A stretch of DNA of 64,000 bases from Sorghum bicolor (lineage: Eukaryota > Streptophyta > Magnoliopsida > Poales > Poaceae): the NCBI RefSeq assembly GCF_000003195.3, contig NC_012879.2, positions 27,499,564-27,563,563 on the forward strand. The letters are read 5' to 3'. The notes under the pieces were generated by a model. That model ran no database searches. It was not told the DNA's origin and worked only from the letters and a program-made list of their open reading frames with translations. Positions within the stretch are counted from its first letter, which is position 1. Each line of letters starts with the position of its first letter. The position numbers were made by a program, and so were the translations under genes. This document shows, piece after piece, positions 42,983 to 56,600 of the stretch.

Positions 42983-45855
42983 TGTGGCAGAACCTCCTAA
43001 GTGTTTAGGCCCACCGACACCTGTCATTGTCCCAAGGACCTCTGACGGTGATGCCGGGGATCCTCCCACTCTAGAAGTCCGATGAGCATCTCAGGACGCT
43101 CATTCCACCGCTACCTGGGGCGTATCAAACAAGCTTGTCTTGACCACCAGCAATGGTCAATTAACGAAAATTTCTTCTCCTCGCCCTTACAGGACAGCAA
43201 GTGGCCACCTTAACACCAGGATCACTCGTTGCGAAGACATTGCAATATCACAGACGACATAAGATCAAAATAATATTTCAGAGTCAAACAGTGGAAGTAT
43301 TACATAACTTATTTTACAAAAGGAGTTCTTCCAAATAGTAGAGTGTTATTACAAGCTAGGTCCAGCGGAGCAACTTAAACTTTCGTACACAGATTACAAA
43401 TTTACAGACCCTGCCCATGGGTCACGCTCACTCTTCCTCGCCGTCAACCTCGACGACGGATACACAACAGGGTCCGAAACTTGTCGGCTCCTGAGCTTCA
43501 CCTGCAACAGGGGTTATAAAACTCTGAGTACGGGGGTACTCAACAAGACTTACCCGGCGGAAAAAGAGGAGAAGTTAGGGATGTAGGCTTAGGGTAGACA
43601 AGGGGTGGCTGAGCAAGGAGCCAAATTGTTTTGCTGAAAAGCTTACTAATAGTGCATCCTTACTTACAAGTTTTACCCGCAAATTCCCCTCCTCAAGAGG
43701 CCGAGGAGTTCGAGGAGAGTTTATCTAGTTGCTTCTCACAGACAAGTCTGTAAGTCCCTAGTCCTTAATCAAAGTATTATCTATCCAACGACCATAGCTT
43801 CATGTCACTCTGAGTCCAGGAATTGGGATCCGAACCTCATGAGACATTTTCCCCTTTCTCATTTTATCACTTAGTTGCATAATTATCTACGATGAGGGTC
43901 GAAGGAATTGAGTCTCCCAATCGGGGAGCAACGACGATTCGAATCGCTTAGCAATCCAGCTGGAGTTCCTAACCACCCGACATATGTAGAACCAAATCTT
44001 GCATATGTCAACCCACATCAAGCTCTCCCCAAATTTGACTAGGTTCGCGGCACCCGAGAGCACAGTACTCCACCATCCTACAGCTGATCTAGATGTTTCC
44101 CGGTCATCTCAGATCCGTAAGGTGGGTACACACTACTCTCGCCATCGCTCCACGCCCAGTGCGCGAGTAGCTGTTCGCATCGAGGGATCACAAGACCGGG
44201 CTTGCCGAGGGCAAGTGGCTAGTACTATAAACTCTCAACCCAGCAGGCCATCAACGGACCGGTCCTTAACCGACACAGTTGGAGACACTACTTTAAGACT
44301 CCATTCTTAAAGCAAGTCCACCGACCGGTCTCAAGTTGAAACATCACTGACCATAAGTGTTTTCCGCAACAACCCTTCAAACTTTCTTGTTTGAAAACCT
44401 ATCTAGTAGCAGGGCTAAGCATTACTACGTGATTTTAAAATACAACTGGTGCAAAGGACAAGATAACAAAAATCAAGGTAGTAAATGTAGCAAGTAGGTT
44501 ATCCCAATTCTCAACTATCTAATGTAGCATTTTCAATTCATAAGTGATAAAAGATTTAAAACATTCAAGGAGGGGTTAATGCATCTGGGGCTTGCCTTGG
44601 TTGCAGAGCTAAGAGGGTTCCTCGGAGACTTCCCAAGTCTCGGATCCTACTTCTTCGAACGGAGCACTGACCTCGGGGTTTGGTTCAACTGTCGCTCCTT
44701 CGGTCACGTGCACTATACGCAAAATGATGAATGCTCATGATATGCGTATGACAAATATGTAAGAAGGACCAAGTTAAGTACAATTGGCCTTCTCGGTGCA
44801 ACACAGACTAATCAATAATTAAAGTTGTTTATCATCTTAGCGTTTTTACCCAAGAGGTTGCATCTGTAAATTAAGATTTTTCATAATTCACCAATATCCT
44901 TAGTTATTTAATTATTAATCCTTTTTATCTTAATTAAGTATTAATGACAGTAATTAAGCATTAAGGCCAAACAATAATTAAATGCCAAATGTCATTAAGG
45001 TTAATGACCTCAGGTCATCACATAATCCCAAAATCACTCAAATCCTAATTTTGAGAATTTAACTAATAATTATTATCTAATTATTCTAGAATTATTATTT
45101 AATTACTAATTAAGGGGTTAATAATATTTTATCCAAACTTTATCCAAATGCCACCAAATTTTGTGTGAAGCCAGGGAATAATATTCAGAGGCATCCCACA
45201 AATTTTGGTGATTTTTGGACATATCAATAAATTACTAGAATTCATATAAGTTTTATTTACTAAATAAAAGAGGCAATTTTTATACACATGCAAACTACTA
45301 AGAACCTAATATTTTTTCTGTGTTCTACTCATTTTATGGAATCTATGCAAAAAGTTCCATGATTTTTGAATCAGCACATGATTTTCTATTCAAATTCTAA
45401 CATACAACAAATTTTGCATAAATAGAAAAAAGAAAACAACACTATGCCGCGAGCGGCCCAGGAACTCGGCCCGCAGGCCGGCCCGTCCGCGCTTGGCCCA
45501 TGCGCGCACTGCGCGCACCTCCTCCCTCCTCAGGCGGTCACTGACGGGCAGGTCCCGCTCGTCAGACCCTCCTTCCTCCTCTCTCTGCGGGACACTGACG
45601 GCGAGGTCCCACCCGTCAGCTCCTTCTTCTTCACGCGCGGCGGCACTGCCACAGCTCCGGCCGCCGTTGGCGAGGGTCTTAGCCCATGCGCGCGCGCACC
45701 AGCCTCGCCTCGCCTTCGCGAACCTATTGCCAACACTCAATCGTGCTCTACTCTCTCCCTTCCACCTCGGCCACGCGAATGGCGGACGGCCGCCATGACC
45801 GACCGCGGACCGGCCACTAGGGCTCCGTAGAGCGCAAACGGACGAGCTAGAGAGC
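42983..45855 (-). repeat. 3' part of the E2 LTR
   Basis: It parallels 26381-29250 of E1 from TGTGGCAGAACC onward, with scattered changes and small indels. It contains two CTGAC...GTCAG palindromes (45541-45565 and 45595-45619) in its GC-rich part. Confidence 0.85.
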
Positions 45856-48800
45856 TAAAGGTAAGCAGTCATCGCACTTATCTGGAAAATTTAAGGCACA
45901 AGATCTCAATAGATCTTCTAGGGTTTGATTCACCCTTTCTGTTTGCCCACCTGTTTGGGGGTGGTAGGCGGTACTGTATAAAAGCTTGGTGCCCAAAGAT
46001 TCATGTAAGCATTTCCAGAACTGGGAGACAAATTGTGTGCCTCTATCTGACACTATTGTCTTTGGCACCCCATGCAGACTTAGTATACGATCAAAATAGA
46101 TCTTAGCATAGGTGGAGGTAGGATATAACGTCTTTACAGGCAAGAAGTGTGCTGTTTTGGTGAGACGATCCACAATGACCCAAATTGAATCAAAGCCTTT
46201 GGCCATCTTGGGCAACCCTACTATGAAATCCATACTAATGTCATCCCATTTCCATGCTGGAATAGGCAAGGGTTGCAACTCTCCACCGGATTTGAGATGA
46301 ATAGCTTTGACTTTTCGGCAGGTGTCGCATTGGGCCACATAACGGGCTATTTCTATCTTCATTTTCGTCCACCAAAACCTTTGCTTCAGGTCCTGATACA
46401 TTTTATTGCTTCCCAGATGAATAGAATATCTCATGGTATGAGCTTCATCTAAGATTTGCTGACGTAGCCCAGGTATCTTTGTAACCACTAACCGGTTTTT
46501 GAACCAGATTACTCCTGCATCATCCACCTTAAAGTCTGTGGGTGCTCTATTAGAAATTTTCTCTTTAAGATATTTCATGCCTTTGTCTCCCTTTTGTGCC
46601 TCTATGATTTGAGCTTCAAGGTTGAAATCAATCTTTAGATTAGCAAGGCTTCCCTGGGAAATCATTTCTATCCGTAGGTTCTCTAGCTCTTGGCACAAAG
46701 TTATATCTTTAGGCGTTACTATTAAGCAATTACAGTGAGCCTTACGACTGAGGGCATCAGCTACTACATTCGCCTTGCCAGGGTGATAATGCACCTCAAG
46801 GTCGTAATCTTTGATTAATTCTAGCCATCTTCGCTGGCGCATATTAAGTTCAGCTTGAGTAAAGATGTACTTCAAGCTCTTGTGATCTGTGTATAGATGA
46901 CATGTGTTCCCCAACTGATAATGGCGCCAGATCTTTAGTGCATGTACTACGGTGGCTAGTTCAAGATCATGGGTCGGGTAATTCTCTTCATGTGGTTTAA
47001 GCTGTCTGGAAGCATATGCAATTACGCGACCCTCCTGCATTAGCACACAGCCTATCCCTATTCCTGATGCGTCACAATACACATCAAAGGGCTTTTCAAT
47101 ATCTGGCTGGGCTAAGACAGGTGCAGTTGTCAATAACCTTTTCGGAGTCTGGAAGGCTTGCTCATATTTAGGTGACCAAACAAATTTTGTTTGATTCTTG
47201 AGCAAGGTCATGATTGGTTTAGCGACTCTTGAAAAGTCCGAGATAAAGCGACGGTAATATCCCGCCATACCCAGAAAACTACGGACCTCATGTACCGTGT
47301 CGGGGGCTTCCAATTCAACACATCTTCTACTTTACCTGGGTCTACAGCGACTCCCTCCGCTGATAATACATGACCCAGGAAATGGACTTTGTCTAGCCAG
47401 AACTCACATTTGCTGAACTTGGCATATAGTTGATGCTCCCTGAGACGGGTCAGCACAATTCTCAGATGTTCAGCATGTTCTTTCTTAGTTTTGGAATAGA
47501 TCAAAATGTCATCAATGAAGACGACCACAAATTTGTCCAGCTCGAGCATAAAGACAGAGTTCATCAAGTACATGAAATGGGCCGGTGCATTGGTCAACCC
47601 AAAAGACATCACCAAATATTCATACAGCCCATAACGGGTTGTAAAAGCCATTTTGGGTACATCCTCCGGCCTAATTTTGATTTGATGGTACCTTGATCTC
47701 AAATCAATTTTTGAGAATACCTTAGCCCCGGCCAACTGGTCAAATAGCAAGTCAATACGGGGCAAGGGGTACTTGTTCTTAATCGTCACCTCATTCAGGG
47801 GACGATAATCGACACACAGCCTTAATGTTTGATCTTTCTTTTTCACAAATAAGGATGGGCAACCCCATGGAGAGGAACTGGGCTGAATAAAGCCTTTCTG
47901 CAACAATTCTTGTAGTTGGGTTTTCAATTCGGCCAGTTCTTTCGGTGCCATTCGGTAGGCCCTTCGAGATATTGGGGCTGTCCCTAGTTTCAATTATATA
48001 CTGAACTGGTCATCCCGGTCCGGTGGCAGACTTGGTAGGTCTTCAGGGAATACATCCGGAAAATCTCGAACTACCGGGATATTTTTGACTGCAGACACAT
48101 TAGTGGCATGAACTTGCCCAATTGTCCGTTTGGGAGTAACTAATTGGATTAGAAGATAAGAATTCTCATTGGGCAATGGTATTTTAATGGTTCGATGCAA
48201 AGTGTCTAGCACAACTCCTCGTTGTGCCATCCAGTTCATACCTAGTATGACATCAATCTCCTAATCTTTAAGAACAATCATGCTAGTGGGAAAACTATGC
48301 CCACCAAATTCGATGGGTATCTGGTGAACCATTTCTTTAGAACTCAGCCGTCCTCCTGGCGACTGTATATAAAAATGATCTTGTGTTTCCCCAATGGGTA
48401 TGCCATGCTTTATCACAAAGGTGCGGTTGATGAATGTATGAGATGCACCAGAATCGAAAAGCATTAAAGCAGGATGGTTCGCAATAGGAAACATACCCAT
48501 CATTACCGGTTCTCCTTCCGGTATCGTCTCCACCTCTGTATGGAAGACTTGTCCCACTTTCTTTACGGGTTTACCCCTTTGCACATGTTGTCCTTTCTGA
48601 GCCCCAGTCCTGAATTGGCTCGGTTGGGGTTGGCCAATGGGTGGCCTTTGGAAAATGGGGTTGGTTTGGCGGGGGTAGGGGCATTCTTTAGAAAAGTGCC
48701 CAGGCTTACCACAATTGAACCATGGATAATTGTGGTTGGGCGGAGCAATGGGACGAACACCTGGGGCGTTCGGCTGGCGTGGTGCCGTGGCGGTGGCAGT

Positions 48801-49038
48801 AGGTCGAGGATATACCTACTGCCCTGGTGGAAAGCGTCCGTGGAGGGGGAAAGGGACCACGATAAGGTGACGGCGCTTGAAAGCGTCCGTGGCCCTGTGG
48901 ATGATAAATGATTCTCTGGCGCTTTTGACCGCGACCAGAGAAGGAGGAAGAAGCAGCCTTCTTCTTGGCTTCTTTGTACTTTCTATTTTTTTCTTCTGAG
49001 GCGATGGCAATATTTACCGCCTCGTAGAAGGTAGCATT
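45856..49038 (-). pseudogene. gag-pol of E2 (Tekay), decayed and truncated
   Basis: On the minus strand, the gag end (FYEAVNIAIASEEKNRK) leads to a zinc knuckle FNCGKPGHFSKEC, whose first Cys is replaced by Trp. Protease (LFDSGASHTF), RT with [10 protein letters not shown], RNase H ([16 protein letters not shown]) and integrase (zinc site CDTCRKVK, core [20 protein letters not shown]) follow. A stop separates protease from RT (47994-47996) and a frameshift near 47310 splits RT from RNase H. Coding stops at the deletion point near 45855, inside integrase after CLPLA. It cannot be functional. Confidence 0.85.
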
Positions 49039-52000
49039 TGTCACAGAACCGACCAAATTATAAGAGTTCAAGTGTAGAAACGATCGCCCAGCAATCAAGT
49101 TTCCAAACTTGAGCCCATATAATCCCGGTAGTCAATTGAAATCACGAAGGACTTCAAACCAACTCGCAACAAACCAAGATCGTAATAATTCAACATAAAC
49201 ACAGCGAATGTTACATAGTCAAACATTGCCGTCGAAGCGGCACCACATCGGAGTCTTAAGTTATTACAACACTTGTCCAAAGTAGCGGAAGCAAAATAGT
49301 TACACACACATATTCCAAAGTTCAGTTCATAAGTTTGAGTTACTGCCAGAGTCTACACCATCCTTCCAAAAGCAACAGGTACGAAGTTGTTAGAGAACCG
49401 TGCCCAACGGTTAGTCCTCATCCCCAGTGGGATGGAGACAGGTCTTGCAGAAACCGTCATAGAAGATGTCATCTGCAACAGGTGGGAATAAACCCTGAGT
49501 ACGAGAATGTACTCAGCTAGACTTACCCATCTAGTAAAACATAAAAGACACCAAGGATCATGCAAGGCTAAGATATAAAGGTAGAGCTGGTTGACTCGAC
49601 ATTTTTGCCAAAAGCCTTTATTAAGACTAACACAATGTAAGAGCATCATATTTATTTATCATCAGCCTACCACTAGATTAGCACCTGTACTACAACACAT
49701 CACTTGATTATTACAAGCAATAATAACCATATCAAGTTCATCATATGTTCTTCTTGCTATCATCATTATCTTGAACCAAGTTCATTAGTGGATGCTACGT
49801 TTGCCGCTGCTCTGTCAAGTTCTCACTGACCGGGAGAGACGGCGATTCGAATCGAAATCCTATCCAGCTGGAGGGTTATTCCTAGCACTCACCCAAGCAT
49901 CCCCCGTCGGAGAGCCAACGGGTCACCTTTGGTACGACTCAGGAATCGCGGCTCCGATCAGCGCCGCACTCCCTGGGCTACCACTCTGCCAGGGAGGTCA
50001 GGAATTTTAACTCACCTGCCTTTGGGCTTACGCCAATAGTGCCCCGCACACTGCACTTCCTCCGGTAGTGCGCACTTTATACTTGCCGGTCTTCCGGCCT
50101 GAGTCATACTACTCGGCTTCGCGGTCGGAACGAGTTATCCGGCCAACTAAGTGTCAGGCATGCGTTCAACATGACAAGAGGACGTACAACGATCGGTCCT
50201 TAGCTGCCACAGACGGAGTTACTACAAACTTGCAAAACTCCGCCCGGCTTAAGTCAAATTAATCAGGTTCCATCCACGATAGCACATATAGACCATCGTG
50301 ATCCGACATAACCCTATATCGCGCAGGTGACAGGATATCACCTGACTTCTACCGATTAAAGCATGGCTAAGCTGCTACTCGATCCTAACTCTATAACCAA
50401 GGTAGGGTAAAGTATCTGGACAAGGATTGAGTAAAATGCAGCAAAGGTTTCACCACAACTCCTATACTTAATGCAGCAATAGATATGACATATCAAGTAA
50501 ACTTTCCAAAATAAAAAGGGAGGCTTAGAATGCTCCGGGGCTTGCCTTTCACGAACGAGGTGGGCTCGTGACTTGGGCACTCAACCTCTTCTTCTGGCTC
50601 CTCGGGTCCGACTTGCTGGACCTCCACCTCCTGGCTGCCTTCCTGGCCTTCGGGGTTCGCTTGGAGCTCGAAGGAAACTGCCACGTCCGGTGCACCTGTT
50701 GCATGCTCGGTGAATGAGAAGACGTGCATATACAAGAATGAATGCTTGATAACATAATGGATTCACTGGGCACCCATTTACGGAGTAAACTTCTAAGTTA
50801 ACTTACAAGAAAACCACATGAATAAACAAACTAAACAAGTTAACTTATAACAGCAAGCACATAAACAGATCAGCTCAGTAAACAAACCATAACTACTGCT
50901 ACAATGGTCCAACACACTTAAGTGAGGACATTCTGGAAAGCTTATGAAATTGTCTACAAATCATCTTTAAACATCACAGCAAGATTCATACCTTAAACCA
51001 GTCAATTAAACAAAATTCCAGGTTGTGTCCCAGAAAAACAGAGAGCACCTATTTCTGGAACCTAACTTGGAACAGCCATAACTTTTAAACTACTAGGCCA
51101 AATCATCCCAAATTTAAACCACAGCTAGTTCAATAAGTTTACAACAACTTTGATTTAGATAAGATTCTCAGAAAACCAAATTATCATTAAACAAAAGTTA
51201 AATTGCTCCCTTGCTGTCCAGAACAGCCTTTAACCCTATAATAATTATTTGATGACATAACCAAAACACAAACCATGCCAACCACATGGCTTATGAGCAC
51301 AAACATATCACAAGGTTACCAGAACATCAGATGATAACCCTCAAACATATACTTAACAAGGCATTTATTAATTAATTCTAGAAAAGAGCATAATTACAAT
51401 ATATCAGTCAAGATGCTCAGAAAAAAATCTACAAAAATTACAGGAACACAAGTAAAGCATCAAAGCATCACCATAAAAATTTCAGAGCAATTGCACATAC
51501 CAAATTAAAGATATACATTTACCATGTAGCTAGGTGCTTATTTCATAAATTGGAAAACATGACTTGTATATTGCCAAACAACAGATTTCAGATTATTTAC
51601 ACATGAGGAATGCCATAAACAGGTTTACTACCAAAGTAGAGCACCAGCATAAGTACCAATTATTTTATATAATTTAATCAAGGAAACAAGCCATATTTCA
51701 ATCATAAATTACATATCAAAGTTGCATTAATCCAAAAATCATGAAATATTTATCATAACATTCTAGTATCACACAGAGGTTACCATAAAATTTTTCATGG
51801 CAAACTAAACAGTATAACCAGAGATATGAATTTATCCATGAATAACAAGATTAAATCCTTAATAAATATTTTCCCAGAAAACATGGTTCATTTTATATTT
51901 TTGTTAAAAACTAGCCATCTCAAGGAATACCACAAAATTGGTTTCACAATTTTTGGATCTCAGAAACAGGAGATATGATTTTTGCAAGAAATCCAAAAAT

Positions 52001-53626
52001 CAGGATTTTGAATAAAAGAAAAGGAGGGAAGGAGAGTGACGCTGACCGTGGGTCCCAGCTGTCAGGTTCTTCTTCCTCACGGCCGAGGAGACTTTCGCCG
52101 GCGATTTCTCCGCGACGGTGAGGTCTCCGGCCAAACCAAGGGCACCAACGTGATCCCCAGACTCTAGCGACTCGATTGATCCCACTTTTCCCACGGCAGA
52201 GCCACCGGAAGAGGCTCACCGTCGACGATGGCGGCTCGGCGGTGGTGCTCGGCGTTACGCCGGAGCCCTCAGGCCGGTAGAGCGCGACCTAAGACCTTCT
52301 ACAGCATCAGCAAACTACGGCAGAGCTTCCTAGGTACGCGGCTTGGCTTGAAACCTCGTGGAACACGCTGGCCACGAGAGCGCTCAGCTCCGGCGGAAAC
52401 ACGGCAGCGCTGCGCATCGTGTCCGGCGACGGAGAGCTCGGTAGAGCGTCCACCAAGTGGCGCAAACGCAAGCTAGAAACCTAAGCAACCTCTAGGACCT
52501 AACCAGAGATGACGAGAGGCTTCACAGGGCTCGGCATTGGGCTCGCCGGAAAAGATGGTCACGGCGACCCGATTTTGGGGAAGAAGGGAATGGCAGCTCA
52601 CCGGTGGATTTCACGGCGAGGTGGTGGGTGGAGAATGGAGAGCGGGTCACGGTGGAGCTTTGGGTGAAGTTTGGTGAGCAATGGCGCAGCAAGGAACGCG
52701 CGCGAGCTCGCCGGAGTTCGCTCGCGACGGAGAGCTCACGCGGCCGCTTTTCTCGCGAGAGGGGTGAGGCAAAGAGGAAGTGGACGCGTCCACTCTGCAC
52801 GGGGCGACGCCGTGGACTTCATGCACGCTATGAGAGCTGACAAGCGGGGCCGGAAACGGTGTACGAGTGACAACTGTCGCCGTTGCTCTGCCGCCGGTCG
52901 GCCACGTCGGCGAGCTCCATTTCGATTCAGACAAAGCGATGGCCGACTGACAGAGCTACTTTGACGACAATTATCTCCTAAACCAGCGCGAACCAGGAGA
53001 TGATGTAGTTGACAAAGTTGGAGTACTAGCCGAGATCTACAACTTTGCCAACTGGAGCAAAGGCTATATCGGCCTGGATTGAGAGATATAGAGTTTCCAA
53101 TATCGATTGAGCAAACTGGTTTCGTTCCAAGACTTAGAAATTTTTCTAAGTGTTGGAAACAGCCCCAAATCTGCCTTGTGGGTCACTTTTGAGCTATTTG
53201 TGTTCATTTTCATGAGATGGCCATAAAACAACTTTTGTTCCTTATAAAATTTGCTATAACTTTGCTGTAGGAGGTTTTGACATGCAAACATTTTATGCAA
53301 CACTTTTTAAAAGCCTAAGCAAAAGAGGTTTCTAGGGCCTATTTACACAAGTATGACTTAAAGGCATATTTTGGAGAAGTGATCAACATGAACATTGTTC
53401 CCAAGGTTAAGTTAAGCCTAGATAAACTAATTACCAAAGCATAGAGCACAAACACAAGCATGGTTCACTCAAACATAAGCATAGGAAGCCTATTTAAGAA
53501 ATTTAAAACACAATTTTGCAAAGAATGACATGGCTCAAGATAGATGATGATCATGATATGCTTTGAGTGGATGATGATGCTCATGCTATGCACATGATCA
53601 ATGCAACCATAACACTGGGTGTTACA
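49039..53626 (-). repeat. 3' LTR of H (4.6 kb)
   Basis: 4588 bp. The minus strand starts TGTAACACCCAGTG and the plus strand starts TGTCACAGAACC. The 49039-49592 part matches 60297-60850. The stretch 50900-51960 is AT-rich with no gene. A GC-rich island (about 52020-52990) contains the palindrome at 52042-52065. Open frames here are not supported as genes. Confidence 0.9.
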
Positions 53627-53640
53627 GCCCTCCCCCCTTA
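53627..53640 (-). other. Polypurine tract of H
   Basis: TAAGGGGGGAGGGC (minus), directly before TGTAACACCC and 28 nt after the pol stop codon. Confidence 0.85.
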
Positions 53641-53668
53641 CAAAAATCTCGTCCCGAGATTTGAAAGC

Positions 53669-56600
53669 TTACTGATTTTCGAAGAATGTTTTGTAAACTT
53701 CTCTTAAATAATCCTCCGTCTCCCAAGTAGCATCTTCTTCCCCGTGGTTACTCCACAACACCTTGTAGAACTTAACCACACGATTACGAGTCTCCTGTTC
53801 CTTATGATCAAGAATCGCTACGGGTTTCTCCTCATACACCAGATCCGACTTCAACTTGATATCTCGAACTTCCACTCGTTCCTCCGGTACACGAAGGCAC
53901 TTCTTTAATTGTGATACGTGGAAGACAGGGAAAATAGCTCGAAGCGCAACAGGAAGTTGAACTTTGTACGCCACATTCCCTTTCTTTTCGAGAATCCGAT
54001 AAGGTCCCACATAACGAGGTGCAAGCTTTCGCTTGACTCCGAACCTTTGTACACCCTTCATCGGAGACACCTTGATATACACATGGTCACCAACTGAAAA
54101 CTCAATCGGCTTCCTTCTTTTGTCGGCATAACTTTTCTGACGAGCTTGAGCAGCTTCCAGATGTTGCTGGATGGTACGGACTTTCTGCTCTGCTTCGTTC
54201 ACGAAATCGATGCCATAATACCTTCGTTCTCCGGCTTCTACCCAATTCAACGGGGTTCGACACTTTCGACCGTACAGGGCTTCAAATGGAGCCATCTTGA
54301 TACTCTCCTGATAACTATTGTTGTACGAGAACTCAGCTAATGGCAACCACTTAACCCAAGAACCTTTTGAAGAGAGAGCACATGCCCTCAACATGTCTTC
54401 TAGGATTTGGTTGACCCGTTCAGTTTGACCTGCCATTTGGGGATGATAAGTAGAGCTACGGACTAAATGAGTGCCAATCTGCTCATGCAGACATTCCCAA
54501 AAACGAGCAGTGAATTGTGGTCCATGATTGGATACAATAGTTCGAGGCACACCATACTGACGAACAATGTGCTCGAAATACAATTCTACATATTGATGTG
54601 GACGATAGTCAGTTCGGACCGGAATAAATCGAGCAACCTTGGTCAAACGATCTACAACCACCCAGATGGAGTCGTAACCCTTAACAGAAGTTGGGAGTCC
54701 ACTGATGAAATCCATGCTGACTTCTTCCCATTTCCAACCAGGAATTGACAAGGGTTGAAGCAAACCAGCTTTCATGTGAATAGCCTTCACACGACAACAA
54801 TTGTCGCATCGAGCGACAAAAGCAGCAATCTCCTTTTTCATCTTTGTCCACCAAAACAAAGGTTTCAGATCCTGATACATCTTGCTACTACCAGGATGAA
54901 TAGACAATTTGGATGAATGAGCTTCAGACAAGATCTGATTTCGCAGCTCGCAGTCTTTTGGGACCACTAGTCGATCTTTGAACGAAAGAATTCCGTTCTC
55001 ATCGACTCGGACATGCTTGGTTTCTTCCTCTTTCATTTTTCTCTTTATGTGATAGATGCCTACATCTATCTGCTGCAATTCGATAACTCGATTGCAAAGA
55101 GTACTCTCCAAAGAAATCTGGTTGAGCACAAGTGGGTGCATAAGATGTGACAACAACGGATCTTCCACTTGGATTGAGTGACAGTGCACTTTCCGACTCA
55201 AGGCATCTGCCACCACGTTTGCCTTGCCCGGATGATAGTGCACTTGTAGATTATAATCTTTAATCAACTCAAGCCATCCTCGCTGCTGCATGTTCAGTTC
55301 AGGTTGAGTGAAGATATACTTGAGGCTCTTATGATCGGTGTAGATATTACATAGATTACCCAGCAAATAATGCCTCCAGATTTTCAAAGCATGAACAACT
55401 GCTGCCAATTCTAAATCATGAGTAGGGTAATTGACCTCATGCTTTCGAAGTTGGCGCGAGGCATACGCGATAACGCGACCTTCCTGCATCAACACACAGC
55501 CTAAACCAATGCCTGACGCGTCACAAAAGACATCGAAGGGCTTTTCGATATCTGGTTGAGCTAGAACAGGAGCTGATGTCAGCAACATCCTCAACTTGTG
55601 GAATGCCTCTTCACACTCAGGCGTCCACACAAACTTCTCATCCTTCTGAAGCAGCCGGGTCATAGGTTTGGATATTTTTCAGAATTCAAGAATGAATCGA
55701 CGATAATATCCAGCCAGACCAAGAAAACTCCAAACCTCGTGTACCGAAGTTGGAACTTTCCAATCCAGCACTTCTTGCACCTTAGCCGGATCCACCGATA
55801 TGCCTTCTTCAGATAAGACATGGCCCAAGAAAGGTACTTTCTTCAGCCAAAACTCGCATTTGCTAAACTTGGCATAAAGCTGATGTTCGCGCAAACACGA
55901 CAATACTATATGCAAATGCTCTGCATGCTCCTCTTCATTGCAGGAATATACCAAGATATCATCAATGAAGACCACCACAAACTTGTCCAATTCAGGCATG
56001 AACACTGAATTCATGAGATACATGAAGTGAGCAGGTGCAGTTGTAAGACCGAAGGACATGACGAGATACTCATACAACCCATACCTCGTCGAGAAAGCTG
56101 TCTTGGGCACATCTTCAGGACGGATCTTTATCTGATGGTACCCAGATCGCAAATCAATCTTGGAGAATACCTTAGCTTTAGACAACTGATCAAACAAGAT
56201 ATCAATGCGAGGAAGAGGGTATTTGTTCTTGATAGTCACCGCATTTAGGGGACGATAGTCCACACACATGCGCAAAGATTGATCCTTCTTCTTCATAAAG
56301 ATAGCCGGACATCCCCAAGGAGACGAACTAGGATGGATAAGACCCTTCTTCAACAACTCATTCAGTTGGGTCTTAAGCTCAGCTAATTCGTTGGGTGGCA
56401 TTCTATAAGGTCTTCTCGAAATAGGAGCGTTACCTGGAATCAACTCAATTTTGAACTCCACATCTCGATCTGGAGGAAGCCCGGGTAAATCATCAGGAAA
56501 CATGTCCGGAAACTCACACACCACTGGAATGTCCTGAATAGCCTTAGATGTAACTGCATTTACAGTGCTACGGATTTGAATGTCACGAGGGAGTTGCACT

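Larger units (their letters stand above)
42983..49038 (-). mobile_element. Element E2: internally deleted Tekay chromovirus, minus strand
   Basis: LTR sequence of the E1 family (42983-45855) is fused near 45855 to the integrase core of a chromovirus pol that runs to 49038, where H cuts its gag. The integrase end, chromodomain, polypurine tract and about 1.4 kb of the LTR start are missing. I assume pol and LTR belong to one element; this fits the orientation but is not proven. Confidence 0.7.

Noticed and set aside
52600..52964. Possible coding frames at the GC-rich end of the H LTR
   Set aside because: No homology is recognised, the frames overlap on both strands, and the location is inside a defined 4.6 kb LTR.
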